Shown here: piece after piece, positions 41,729 to 50,123 of the stretch
How positions within the stretch are numbered: the first letter of the stretch is position 1
Layout: each line of letters starts with the position of its first letter
From: Streptomyces syringium
GTDB lineage: Bacteria; Actinomycetota; Actinomycetes; Streptomycetales; Streptomycetaceae
NCBI RefSeq assembly: GCF_017876625.1
Contig: NZ_JAGIOH010000001.1
Span: 806,001-870,000 of the forward strand
Length of the DNA: 64,000 bases
Direction of reading: 5' to 3'
Translations under genes and position numbers: made by a program
The notes under the pieces: model-generated
Databases searched by the model: none
Told to the model about the DNA's origin: nothing
The model's input: the letters and a program-made list of their open reading frames with translations, nothing else

Positions 41729-42605
41729 AACCCTTGTCGCCGGTGTGAACCAGCCCCTGCCCGCCCGTACCGGCCGGCCGGTGCTGGGGCTGAGTACGGA
41801 CTCCATGACCGAGCGGGACCTGGCGGCGGAGGCGGTGCGCCGCACCCGGCCGCCGGTGACGGCCTTCAGTGCCGCGGCCTTGTGCGGCCAGGACGACCTG
41901 GTCGACGAGCTGGGCACGTTCGCCAAGGCCAACGGCCTGTCCATCTATCTGCACGCCCTGGACCTCGACCTGGCCGGCATCGACCCGGTGGACCCCGGCA
42001 TGGTCCGCCAGATCGCCGACTACGCGCGGGCGCTGGGCTCCCCGTGGATCACCACCGACTTTGCGATGTGGGTGCTGCGCGGGGAGAAACTGATCGAGAA
42101 CATGCTCCCGGTGCCGCTCACCCGGGAGGCCGTCGACTGGGTGGCGGACCGGACGAAGCGGATCCAGGACATCGCCCAGCTGCCGATCGTCGGCGAGAAC
42201 CCGCCCTACCCGGTGCTGGCCGGGGACCTGGACATCCTCACCCTGATGGCCGGCATCGCCGAGCGGGCCGACTGCGGTCTGTGCATGGACATCGGGCACC
42301 TGTACATCCTGCGGCAGCAGCGCGGGGAGCCGGTCGAGCGTCCCGAGGACGCCGACTTCCCCTGGGAGCGGGTGGTGGAGGCGCACATCTCCGGCATCAC
42401 CTGCCGGGACTTCACCGCCTACCAGCTCGTACAGGACCAGCACCGGTGGCCCGTGGACGACCCGGTGTGGCGCACCACGGAGCTGCTGATGCCGAGGATG
42501 ACGCAACTCCAGGCCCTGATCGGGGAGTCGGAGGGCATGGGGATCGACGACCTGGTGGTCAAGCTGGAGCGGATGGACGACTGCCTGGAGGCGGTGTCGT
42601 GGTGA
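41718..42605 (+). CDS. DUF692/MNIO-like TIM-barrel oxidase (1)
   Basis: 295 residues. Candidate metal ligands occur in the order expected for multinuclear non-heme iron oxidases: LSIYLHALDLDLAG (His), WITTDFAMW (Asp), IVGENPPYPV (Glu-Asn), GLCMDIGHLYI (Asp and His), VEAHISGITC (His), IGESEGMG (Glu). The first signature is divergent (the family usually has H-x-G-x-S), so MNIO assignment is likely but not certain. Such enzymes oxidise Cys, Asp or Asn residues in RiPP precursors together with a partner protein, here the next gene. Overlaps the radical SAM gene end by 11 bases. Confidence 0.7.
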   Translation: MAPETLVAGVNQPLPARTGRPVLGLSTDSMTERDLAAEAVRRTRPPVTAFSAAALCGQDDLVDELGTFAKANGLSIYLHALDLDLAGIDPVDPGMVRQIADYARALGSPWITTDFAMWVLRGEKLIENMLPVPLTREAVDWVADRTKRIQDIAQLPIVGENPPYPVLAGDLDILTLMAGIAERADCGLCMDIGHLYILRQQRGEPVERPEDADFPWERVVEAHISGITCRDFTAYQLVQDQHRWPVDDPVWRTTELLMPRMTQLQALIGESEGMGIDDLVVKLERMDDCLEAVSW

Positions 42606-43348
42606 CGACCGGGACCACGGGCCCGACGCCGGCCCCCCATCCGTACGTGACGCAGGTGACCGAGCTGTGGCGCGGCTTCTACGGGCCGCCGCCCCTGGAC
42701 GGGCCGCCCGACCCCGGCATGGCCGTGGACCGCTCGACCCGCAAGGCCATGGTGCTGGAGCGGTGCACGGGCGCCCTGCCGGCCACCACCCGCGTCTACT
42801 GCGGCCTGGTCCCGGACGCCATGGACGCGTATCTGGGCAGCGAGCACTGGCACGGGCGGCGAGCGCAGGAGGGATCCCTCTTCCCCGAGGCCGCCTCCAC
42901 GGTCACCACGTTCGCGGCCTTCCTGGAGGAGGCGTGGCTGCCGACGGCCGATCCCTGGGCGCGGCAGATCGCGCGGTACGAGTGCGACGTGCTGTGGGGT
43001 GCCGCGGCGGGGCCCACGGCGGCGGCACAGCGGGCGGGGGTCCGGCTGCCGGAGGGCGCGTGGGTCGCCGGGTGCGTCTTCGACGTGCCCGAGTACGCGG
43101 TCCGGCTGCGCGAGGCCTGCGCCTCCTATCCCTGGCCGGACGCGGTGCGCCACACCCGCCCGCGGGCCCGCCCGTTCGCGACCCTCACCCTGCGCACGCC
43201 CACCGGGCTGCGCCGCACGCATCTGCGGGACGCCGTCTGCGAGGCGCTGCGCCCGCTGTGGGACGAGGAGGCGGGCCCGGTCGACACGGACGGCAAGGCC
43301 GTGACGGCCGCCCTGGGACGAGGACTGGTGGTGCCATGCGTACGGTGA
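42599..43348 (+). CDS. MNIO partner-like protein (1)
   Basis: 249 residues, no catalytic motif. The middle (FAAFLEEAWLPTADPWARQI, ARYECDVLWGAAAG) parallels the second partner in this operon (FAEYLEKGWPEGRPGWQWEL, ASADTDLAYRPP). Partner proteins (MbnC/TglI/ApyI type) hold the precursor and assist the MNIO. GTG at 42599 is chosen because GGAGG lies 7 bases upstream; a second GTG follows. It overlaps the MNIO-like gene by 7 bases. Confidence 0.65.
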   Translation: MVTTGTTGPTPAPHPYVTQVTELWRGFYGPPPLDGPPDPGMAVDRSTRKAMVLERCTGALPATTRVYCGLVPDAMDAYLGSEHWHGRRAQEGSLFPEAASTVTTFAAFLEEAWLPTADPWARQIARYECDVLWGAAAGPTAAAQRAGVRLPEGAWVAGCVFDVPEYAVRLREACASYPWPDAVRHTRPRARPFATLTLRTPTGLRRTHLRDAVCEALRPLWDEEAGPVDTDGKAVTAALGRGLVVPCVR

Positions 43349-44211
43349 GCGAGGCCGCTCCGCCCGGGGCGCGGCCCCTGGTGGGCTTCAGCTGGGACAT
43401 GACCTCCGAGCACGAGCGGCTGGCGCCGTTCGCCGAGCGGCTGGCGGGCGAGGACCGGGCGTTCATGGTGGGGCCCTACGCACGGGACGCCGCCACGGTC
43501 GACGAGGCCGTGCGGTTCTGTGAACAGCACGGCCTCGTACCGCTGTTGCACACCCTCGACCTCGATCTGTGCGGCCTCGACCCCGTCGACGACGAGCTGG
43601 TGAAGCAGCTCGGGGACGCGGTGCGCAGGCTGGGCGTCTCCTGGGTGACCACCGATCTGGCGATGTGGACCAAGGACGGTGAGTCCTTGGTCGAGGCCCT
43701 GGTCCCGATGCCGTGGATCGAGGACTCCGTCGACTACGTGGTCCCCCGTGTCGAGCGGATGCAGGAGCTGCTGGGCGTGCGGGTCGCGGTGGAGAACTCC
43801 GCCTACGCCTATGTCGTAGGCGACGCCAATCCGTTCGCGCTCCAGTCGGAGATCGCCCGGCGGGCCGACGCCTTCATGGTCTACGACGTCGGCCACCATC
43901 TGATCGCCTCCGAGGTCAGCGGCATCGCCACCGACGTGCTGATGCCGGACGACTTCGCGTGGGACCGGGTCGTCGAAGGGCATCTGTCGGGGGTGACGGT
44001 GCTGGCCGCCCATGACGGGGTGACCGCGGACGACCAGCACGCCGCGCCGATCCGTGAGGAACTGTGGCTGCTGGCGCGGCGTCATCTGCCGGCGGCGACG
44101 GGGCTGCGCGCCATGGTGGCCGAGTCGGAGGGCATCCGCGGGGAGGACCTGGTGACCAAGGTCGGCCGGATGGCCGCCGAGGTGCGGATCTGGCGCGGGG
44201 AGGACCGATGA
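43336..44211 (+). CDS. DUF692/MNIO-like TIM-barrel oxidase (2)
   Basis: 291 residues, clearly paralogous to the first copy: VPLLHTLDLDLCGLDPVDDE, WVTTDLAMW, VAVENSAYAYVVG (Glu-Asn), MVYDVGHHLIA (Asp, His, extra His), VEGHLSGVTV, VAESEGIR. Here the Asn is followed by SAYAYV, nearer the canonical family pattern (EN..SY) than in copy 1. Divergence between copies suggests different substrates or residues. ATG at 43336 lies inside the partner gene end, giving a 13-base overlap. Confidence 0.72.
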   Translation: MRTVSEAAPPGARPLVGFSWDMTSEHERLAPFAERLAGEDRAFMVGPYARDAATVDEAVRFCEQHGLVPLLHTLDLDLCGLDPVDDELVKQLGDAVRRLGVSWVTTDLAMWTKDGESLVEALVPMPWIEDSVDYVVPRVERMQELLGVRVAVENSAYAYVVGDANPFALQSEIARRADAFMVYDVGHHLIASEVSGIATDVLMPDDFAWDRVVEGHLSGVTVLAAHDGVTADDQHAAPIREELWLLARRHLPAATGLRAMVAESEGIRGEDLVTKVGRMAAEVRIWRGEDR

Positions 44212-44993
44212 CGGGAGTCGTTCCCCCGCACACCGGGGGCGAGAGCGTGTACGAACGGGCCGTGCGCGGTGTGTGGGCGGCCCTGTACGACACCGAGGAC
44301 ACCACCGCAGTGCCGTCCGAGGTGCGCAACGCGGCGGGCTTCCGGCTGGAGCGGGCCCGGCGGCTGGCGGCCGTCGCCGCGACGGTGACCGCGCGGCTGC
44401 CCACCGCCGGCTTCCTCTATCTCGCCGGGGAGGGCACACCGGGCATCGGGCGGTTCGTGGCGAGTGACGCCTGGCGGGCGCGCGAGCGGGAGCCGGGCGA
44501 GGACTTCCCGCCGGGCCCGAGCACGGCCCGCGCCTTCGCGGAGTATCTGGAGAAGGGGTGGCCCGAGGGCCGCCCCGGCTGGCAGTGGGAGCTGGCGTCG
44601 GCCGACACCGACCTGGCCTACCGCCCGCCGGTGCCCTCGCCCGCGGCCCGCCGGGCCGGGCTGGCGCCCGCCCCCGCCACCCGGCTGCGGATCAGCCCGT
44701 ACGACACCGCCGACTTCGCCCGTCGGACGGCCCTGAAGAAGCAGCGGATGCCGTGGGACCTGGTCCTCGACACGGTGCGCCCGGTGGAGCGCCGCACCGC
44801 GATCCTGGTCCCGGGCACCGGGCCCGGCGCGGGGCGCCCGCTGGTCCTGCACGACGAGGAGGCGGCGGCGCTCGCCTGGCTCACCGAAGCCCCGCGCGAG
44901 CACGCGCGCGTGCCGGCCGGGGAACCGGGCGAGGAGCTGCTGCGCCGGCTGGTCGAGGTGGGCGCGCTGGTGCGGGACGGGGGCACCGGGTGA
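44208..44993 (+). CDS. MNIO partner-like protein (2)
   Basis: 261 residues, homologous to the first partner by the FAEYLEKGW segment and similar overall layout. It has a longer C-terminal part (RRTAILVPGTGPGAGRPLVL, PGEELLRRLVEVGALVRDG) that ends like an RRE or winged-helix strand. Probably works with MNIO-like copy 2, with which it overlaps by 4 bases. No metal ligands or signal peptide. Confidence 0.65.
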   Translation: MTGVVPPHTGGESVYERAVRGVWAALYDTEDTTAVPSEVRNAAGFRLERARRLAAVAATVTARLPTAGFLYLAGEGTPGIGRFVASDAWRAREREPGEDFPPGPSTARAFAEYLEKGWPEGRPGWQWELASADTDLAYRPPVPSPAARRAGLAPAPATRLRISPYDTADFARRTALKKQRMPWDLVLDTVRPVERRTAILVPGTGPGAGRPLVLHDEEAAALAWLTEAPREHARVPAGEPGEELLRRLVEVGALVRDGGTG

Positions 44994-46039
44994 CGCAGGC
45001 CCCGGTGCGGGCGGATGACGAGGCGGTGGTGGAGCGGGCGATCGAGCTGCTGCGCGCCGCCGACCTCGGCCTGCCCGGCCTGGACGAGAACGGCAGACGG
45101 CTCGCGGCGCTGCTGCGCTCCGTCGCGGGCGGCCCGGCACCCGCGGAGCCGCCGGGCACCGTGCCCGCCCCGCAAGCCCCGCACGTCCAGAACGTCACGA
45201 GCGTCACGCGGGCCACGGAGGAACTGCCGGGCGTGGTGCGGGAGTGGGCGCGGGCCATGGGCGTCACGGAGGCCGCCTTTCGCGCGGACCGCAGGGCCTT
45301 CCTCCGCGGCGACCTGGCCGGTGTCGAGCTCTGCCCGCGCGCGCTGGTGCGGGCCGCCGTGCCCCGGCTGCGGGGCCTGGCCGCCCTGCCCGAGGGCCAC
45401 CGGCTGTCGCTCGTGTGGACCCGGGACCGGCCCTCGGTCACCTTCCCCGTCCGGATCCCCGGCCGGTCGGCGGTGGCACTGCCCGACCGCCCGGCTCCCC
45501 TGTGCGCCCAGTACGTCCACCACGAACTGGGCCACGCCATGGAACTGGCCTGGCGCTCCCCCGGCCTGCCGCTGGCCGAACGCTGGCGCCGCCCGCCCGT
45601 GATCGCCGAGTGGGGCGCGCTCGTCGTGGAGAGCCTCGGCCTGTCGGCCGCCTGGCTGGTCTCGCTCGGCGTCCCGGCGGACACCGCGGAGCGGGTCGCG
45701 GCCCACTGCCGCTACGAGGACCGCTACACCCGGGCGCTGGCCGCTCTGATCCTGCGCTGTGCCGCCCGCCCCGAACGGCTGGAGGAGGAAGTGGCCCGGA
45801 CCGCGGGCGACTTGATCGACCCGGGGCACGTGCGGGAGGAGACGGAGCGGGCCGGGTACTGGAGCGCGGTCTTCGAGGGGCACGCCCTGGCCGACCGTAC
45901 GGTGGCCGGGTTCGCCGAGCGGTGGGGCGCGCGCTGGTGGGAGGAGGCGGGCAGCTGGCGGGAGTTGCGCGAGCAGCTGACGGCGGGGCCCGCCGGGCGG
46001 TCGCCGAACGGCCCGGCGCCGAACGGCCCGGCGCGGTGA
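44990..46039 (+). CDS. Gluzincin-type metallopeptidase (M3-like)
   Basis: 349 residues. HELGH at 178-182 (QYVHHELGHAMELAW) supplies two zinc His and the catalytic Glu. Glu207 in VIAEWGALVVES lies 25 residues later, the spacing of gluzincins such as M3 oligopeptidases. The flanking region is helical (CPRALVRAAVPRLRGLAALP). As the only peptidase in the operon it is the likely leader-removing enzyme (inference). GTG start overlaps the partner-2 stop (GTGA). Confidence 0.78.
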   Translation: MTQAPVRADDEAVVERAIELLRAADLGLPGLDENGRRLAALLRSVAGGPAPAEPPGTVPAPQAPHVQNVTSVTRATEELPGVVREWARAMGVTEAAFRADRRAFLRGDLAGVELCPRALVRAAVPRLRGLAALPEGHRLSLVWTRDRPSVTFPVRIPGRSAVALPDRPAPLCAQYVHHELGHAMELAWRSPGLPLAERWRRPPVIAEWGALVVESLGLSAAWLVSLGVPADTAERVAAHCRYEDRYTRALAALILRCAARPERLEEEVARTAGDLIDPGHVREETERAGYWSAVFEGHALADRTVAGFAERWGARWWEEAGSWRELREQLTAGPAGRSPNGPAPNGPAR

Positions 46040-46629
46040 GCGAGAGCGCCGGGCGCTCCCGGTTCCAGCCGGTCATCGACCGCACCCACTGCCCGTACGC
46101 CCGTGCCTCCACCTGGCCGGTCTCCGAACCCGCCCATGACGAGTTGCCCGTGGAGGACCACCTCGAACGGGCCCTGCCGCGCTTCCGGCAGGCCCTGCGG
46201 CTGGTGGCCGCGGGTGAGGCCGACGGATTCGTGCTGGACCTCCCGGCGCGGCTCGGGGCGGACGTGGCGACGCTGCGGGCGTCGTCGCTGACGGTACTGA
46301 CGTGGTTCGCCGGCCGTTCGACGAGCCCGTCGCACGTCACCATGGCCGATCTGGAGGACCCCGCATGGTGGTTCCCCTTCGACGGCCACCGGCTGTTCAC
46401 TGTTGCCTTCGGCCCGTGTTTCGGGCCGGACCACACCCGTTACGCGTTCGAGGCGGAGGGATTCTTCCTGTTGTTCCAACACGAGTCGGCGTTCTCCCGC
46501 AGACACCCAGAGGGCATTCCCATGCAGGTACGGGACCGGATCCGGCACGCCTTCGAGGAGGCGGGGCGGCCGTACCGCTATGACATGGGCGTCGTCCCCG
46601 TGCTGCGCCCCGGGGACGACGAGCGGTGA
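46036..46629 (+). CDS. YqcI/YcgG-like protein (probable haem monooxygenase family)
   Basis: 197 residues. HCPYARASTWPVSEPAHDE and later FQHESAFSRRHPEGIPMQVR, then IRHAFEEAGRPYR match the YqcI/YcgG family, which includes haem-dependent hydroxylases such as N-hydroxylases of arginine-type substrates. This copy is somewhat short for the family. A role in oxidising a peptide side chain, or an acid released from the core, is possible. GTG start overlaps the metallopeptidase stop. Confidence 0.65.
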   Translation: MSESAGRSRFQPVIDRTHCPYARASTWPVSEPAHDELPVEDHLERALPRFRQALRLVAAGEADGFVLDLPARLGADVATLRASSLTVLTWFAGRSTSPSHVTMADLEDPAWWFPFDGHRLFTVAFGPCFGPDHTRYAFEAEGFFLLFQHESAFSRRHPEGIPMQVRDRIRHAFEEAGRPYRYDMGVVPVLRPGDDER

Positions 46630-47972
46630 AGGGCGGCCCGACGACGCCGGACGGCACCGCGCGGCGCGCGACGGTGCGGCTGTATCTGCTGCTGACCGGA
46701 CTCGACTTCTTCGGCGACATGTGTCTGACGGTCACGTCGGTGCTGCTGCTCGGCGAGCGCGGTCTGAGCAGCAGCACCATCATCTGGCTCATCGCCTCGG
46801 TGTGGCTGCTGGAGGCCCTGCTGGAGGTGCCGACGGGGGTCTTCGCGGACGCCATCGGTCGCCGTGCCTCCGTCGTGGTGGGTTTCGCCGTGCGGGCGGT
46901 CGGCTACGGCATGCTGTTCTTCTCCGCCGACCCCGCGGTGGCGGTGGCCGGAACGCTGATCGCGGCCGTCGGCACGCCGTTCGCCTCGGGCAGCCTGGAC
47001 GCCTGGGCCGTCGACCGCCTCCAGCGGGAGGACCCCTCGGCGAACCTCGACGCGCTCTTCGCCCGGGGCCGGATGGCCGAGAACGCCGGCATCGTGACCG
47101 GCACCGTCGCCGGGGCCGCGGCCGGGCAGCTCCTGGGACTGGCCGTGCCGCAGCTGCTGGCCGGGGCCGCCTGTCTGGCCGGGGCCGTGTGCACGACCGT
47201 GCTGCTGCGCGGCCGCACACCGGTGGCGGACGGCGCCGGAGCCGGGGCGGACCGGGCGGGTGTGCGCCGCGAGCTGGCCGCCGCCTCGCTGGAGGCCCTG
47301 CGGGGCTGCCGCCGGGCGCTGGGCACCGACCGCGTCCTGACCGGTCTGCTGCTGTGCGCGGCCGCACTGTGCCTCTTCCGGGGGCTGCCGGGCGTGCAGT
47401 GGACCGTCCACTTCGACGTCCTCACCGGCGGCTCGCTGATCGCCCTGGCCGCGGCCCGGTGCACCGGCGACCTGTTGCAGATCCCGCTGCTGGAGGTCGT
47501 CGCCCGGAAGGTGCGTCAGGACCCGGGCGCGCGGGCCCGGATCATCGTGCTGGCCGCCGTGGCCGCCGGGCTGTTCCTCGGCGGCTCGGCCCTCGCGTCC
47601 TCCGGCTGGGTCGGCGTCCCGCTGTACATCGGCTTCGTGATGGCGGCCGGTCTGTGCATGCCCGGCCTCAAGGCCGCTCTCAACGAGCGGGTGCCCGCCC
47701 GGTCGCGCGCCACCATGCTGTCCGCGGGCGGGTTGTTCAACTCCCTCGCCACCGGCCTCGGTCTCTATGTGATGGGCGGGCTCGGCATCGGCCTCGCGGA
47801 CGTCACCGGGGTGTGGACCACCGCGGCCGCCGGTACGACACTGTTCGGGGCAGCGGCCGCCTGGTTCTGTGTCCGGTCCCTGCGTACGCCGCCCGTGAGC
47901 GCGGCAGTCGATTCCCCCGCGGTGGGGGGAGCCTCCGAGGAGGCCGAGGAGGATGGTGCCCGTGTCCCCTGA
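46626..47972 (+). CDS. MFS transporter (probable RiPP exporter)
   Basis: 448 residues with about 12 hydrophobic segments: LYLLLTGLDFFGDMCLTVTS, IIWLIASVWLLEALLEVPTG, FADAIGRRASVVVGFAVRAV, ALCLFRGLPGVQWTVHFDVL, VAAGLFLGGSALASSG and others. The VFADAIGRR segment is the MFS loop 2-3 signature. The operon position suggests export of the modified peptide. GTG at 46626 overlaps the preceding stop. Confidence 0.9.
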   Translation: MKGGPTTPDGTARRATVRLYLLLTGLDFFGDMCLTVTSVLLLGERGLSSSTIIWLIASVWLLEALLEVPTGVFADAIGRRASVVVGFAVRAVGYGMLFFSADPAVAVAGTLIAAVGTPFASGSLDAWAVDRLQREDPSANLDALFARGRMAENAGIVTGTVAGAAAGQLLGLAVPQLLAGAACLAGAVCTTVLLRGRTPVADGAGAGADRAGVRRELAAASLEALRGCRRALGTDRVLTGLLLCAAALCLFRGLPGVQWTVHFDVLTGGSLIALAAARCTGDLLQIPLLEVVARKVRQDPGARARIIVLAAVAAGLFLGGSALASSGWVGVPLYIGFVMAAGLCMPGLKAALNERVPARSRATMLSAGGLFNSLATGLGLYVMGGLGIGLADVTGVWTTAAAGTTLFGAAAAWFCVRSLRTPPVSAAVDSPAVGGASEEAEEDGARVP

Positions 47973-48711
47973 GCCGGACCCCGAGCCACCGGCCGCGGAG
48001 TCCTTCGCCCCCGACCCCGGCGCGGTGCGGCGCGGCGAGCTGATCCGGCCCGCTCCCGTCGTCTTCCGCGACGGTGACGGTGACGACGAGGGTGACGACG
48101 GCGACGGCGGTACCGAGCTCGGCGCGGTCTTCCGCCCCTATCTGCGCGACTACATCGGTGACTCCATCGGACGCTCGGGCCCCTCGAATGCCATCTGCCC
48201 CTTCGTCCGGGGGGCGTTGCGGGCCGGCGTCATGCACTACGCGGAGCTGCGCGTGGCCGGGCACACGGCGCCGCGCGCGGTGGCCCGGGCGCTGGTCGGC
48301 TATCTGGCGTGGTTCGACCGGGCCTCCCAGCGGGAATCGCCCGAGCACCCGGGGCTGGTCGTGGCCTTCCCCGGCCCGCCCGCACCGCTGCTGCCGGTGG
48401 TGGCCGCCGCGCACCGTGCGGTGCTGCCCGCGGTGTACGCGCGGGGGTGCACGGCGGCGCTCTTCCACGAGGACCCCGCCGAGCCCGACGACCCCCACCA
48501 CCCCGAGCCCCGCTACTTCACCGCGCCCGCCCCCTTCTACGTGCTGCGCAGGATCATCCCCGCCGACCTCCAACTGTCCTTGCGGGTGCGGCAGATGTTC
48601 CCGGCGTACCACCGGCTGCACGCGGCGGAGGCGCGCCGTACGAGACTGCGGACGAAGGAAGCCGCCGAGCGGTGGAACCAGGCGTGCCGTGAGCACGGGC
48701 TGACCCCCTGA
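47953..48711 (+). CDS. Conserved protein with CPF motif (DUF6875-like, tentative)
   Basis: 252 residues. The Asp-rich start is followed by AICPFVRGALRAGVMHYAEL, a CPF motif recalling CPYARA of the YqcI-like protein. A long HPG-rich middle leads to a C-terminal FYVLRRIIPADLQLSLRVRQ and RLRTKEAAERWNQACREHG. The layout reminds me of DUF6875 proteins, but that call is uncertain. ATG at 47953 has GAGGAGG just before it; GTG at 47962 is also possible. It overlaps the MFS end. Confidence 0.55.
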   Translation: MVPVSPEPDPEPPAAESFAPDPGAVRRGELIRPAPVVFRDGDGDDEGDDGDGGTELGAVFRPYLRDYIGDSIGRSGPSNAICPFVRGALRAGVMHYAELRVAGHTAPRAVARALVGYLAWFDRASQRESPEHPGLVVAFPGPPAPLLPVVAAAHRAVLPAVYARGCTAALFHEDPAEPDDPHHPEPRYFTAPAPFYVLRRIIPADLQLSLRVRQMFPAYHRLHAAEARRTRLRTKEAAERWNQACREHGLTP

Positions 48712-48769
48712 GCGACGCGGAAGCCGCGGCGCTGCTGTCGGTCCCGGCTGGGACGACGCACCCGGCGGG

Positions 48770-49924
48770 CTACGCGCGGAACGGGCCCGTCACCTCGTAG
48801 GTGATGCCGCCGGAGGAGCTTCCCGTCGTGCCCCGCTGGCTGGAGAAGTACAGCCGTCTGCCGTCCGGCGAGAAGGCCGGCCCGGTGATCTCGGAGCCGG
48901 ACTGGCCGTCGATCCGCAGGAAGGGGGTGACGATGTCGTCCGGGGTGATGAGGCAGATCTCCATGGTGCCGCCGTCCTCGGCGACGAAGAGGTCGCCGGA
49001 GGACGTGCCGGTGACGTTGTCCACTCCGGTGAGCGGTGCGCTGCCGCTCACCAGCGAGTCGTCGTAGGCGAGTTCGATGGTTCCGGCCGCCGCGTTGTAC
49101 TGCCAGACACGGTTGTCGCCCTTGGTGGTGAACCAGCAGGTGTCGTCGGCGTAGTAGCAGCCTTCGCCGCCGTTGAAGCGCTTGGCCCCGGCGACCTGGT
49201 TGCGGGTGGCCGTGCGGGCGCCGGACGGGTCGGGGACGGCCCCCCAGGTGACGGGCCCCGAGGTCCCGGAGCCCATGGTGAGCACCTCGAGCTTCCCGGC
49301 CGAGAGATCACCCCAGGTGGTGGGGGTGAAGCGGTAGAAGCAACCGTCGGTGACGTCCTCGGTCAGATAGACGACCTTGCGGACCGGGTCGGCGGCGGCC
49401 GCTTCGTGCTTGAAGCGGCCCATCGCGTCGCGCCGCACCGCCGCCTTCACGCCCCACGGGTCGGTCTCGTAGACGTAGCCGCGGTCGACCTCCTCGCAGG
49501 ACAGCCAGGTGTTCCACGGCGTCCTGCCGCCCGCGCAGTTCTGGCGGGTGCCGGAGAGCACGCGGTACGCCGCGACGACGGTTCCGGCGGCATCGAAGCG
49601 CAGCGCGCTCGCTCCTCCGGAGGGGTTGATCTCCGAGTTGGAGACGTAGATCCAGCCGGTGCCGTCGGCGTAACAGGCGCCGCCGTCCGGGGCGTTGTGC
49701 CAGGTGTAGGAGGTGCCGGAGACCTTCTGTCCGGACCGGGCGACGATCCGGGCACTGAAACCCTTCGGCAGCCGGAGACCATTGCCGTCGGCGGCGCCGA
49801 GCGGTCCGTAGGGTCCGGCGCCCGGCTGGGCCGGGCTCGCGTAGGCGGCGCTCCACAGTGAGCCGCCGAGGGCGGCGGCCGAGGTGCCGACGACGGCCGC
49901 GCGCAGGAAGGTGCGACGTTCCAC
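48770..49924 (-). CDS. PhoX-family alkaline phosphatase, Tat-exported
   Basis: 384 residues. The Tat signal ERRTFLRAAVVGTSAAALGG opens the protein. The DUF839/PhoX core includes ARSGQKVSGTSYTWHNAPDG, STWLSCEEVDRGYVYE-like NTWLSCEEVDRGYVYETDPW, GRFKHEAAAADPVRKVVYLT and EDGGTMEICLI. PhoX enzymes are Ca/Fe-dependent phosphatases that act outside the membrane. GTG at 49922-49924 is chosen because GGAG lies 5 bases upstream. Confidence 0.9.
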   Translation of the reverse strand: MERRTFLRAAVVGTSAAALGGSLWSAAYASPAQPGAGPYGPLGAADGNGLRLPKGFSARIVARSGQKVSGTSYTWHNAPDGGACYADGTGWIYVSNSEINPSGGASALRFDAAGTVVAAYRVLSGTRQNCAGGRTPWNTWLSCEEVDRGYVYETDPWGVKAAVRRDAMGRFKHEAAAADPVRKVVYLTEDVTDGCFYRFTPTTWGDLSAGKLEVLTMGSGTSGPVTWGAVPDPSGARTATRNQVAGAKRFNGGEGCYYADDTCWFTTKGDNRVWQYNAAAGTIELAYDDSLVSGSAPLTGVDNVTGTSSGDLFVAEDGGTMEICLITPDDIVTPFLRIDGQSGSEITGPAFSPDGRRLYFSSQRGTTGSSSGGITYEVTGPFRA

Positions 49925-50063
49925 GGTCACTCCAGGGGACTTGGGGGGTGCCTCGTCACCGACCGGCGGCGAGGCCTGGTCTCCCGGACCATAAAAGCGC
50001 AGAGTTGACAGTACATCAACAAGAAGTGAACTGAGGTGATCAATTGCGTCGGCGCACGGGAAT

Positions 50064-50100
50064 CCCCCTGTTCCGGATCCCGCATATCCGGAACAGGGGG
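50064..50100. terminator. 15-bp stem terminator between rodlin and PhoX
   Basis: Arms 50064-50078 (CCCCCTGTTCCGGAT) and 50086-50100 are perfect complements with a 7-base loop, 24 bases after the rodlin stop. Serves minus-strand transcription. Confidence 0.75.
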
Positions 50101-50123
50101 ATGAACGCCAAGGCTCTGGGCCG

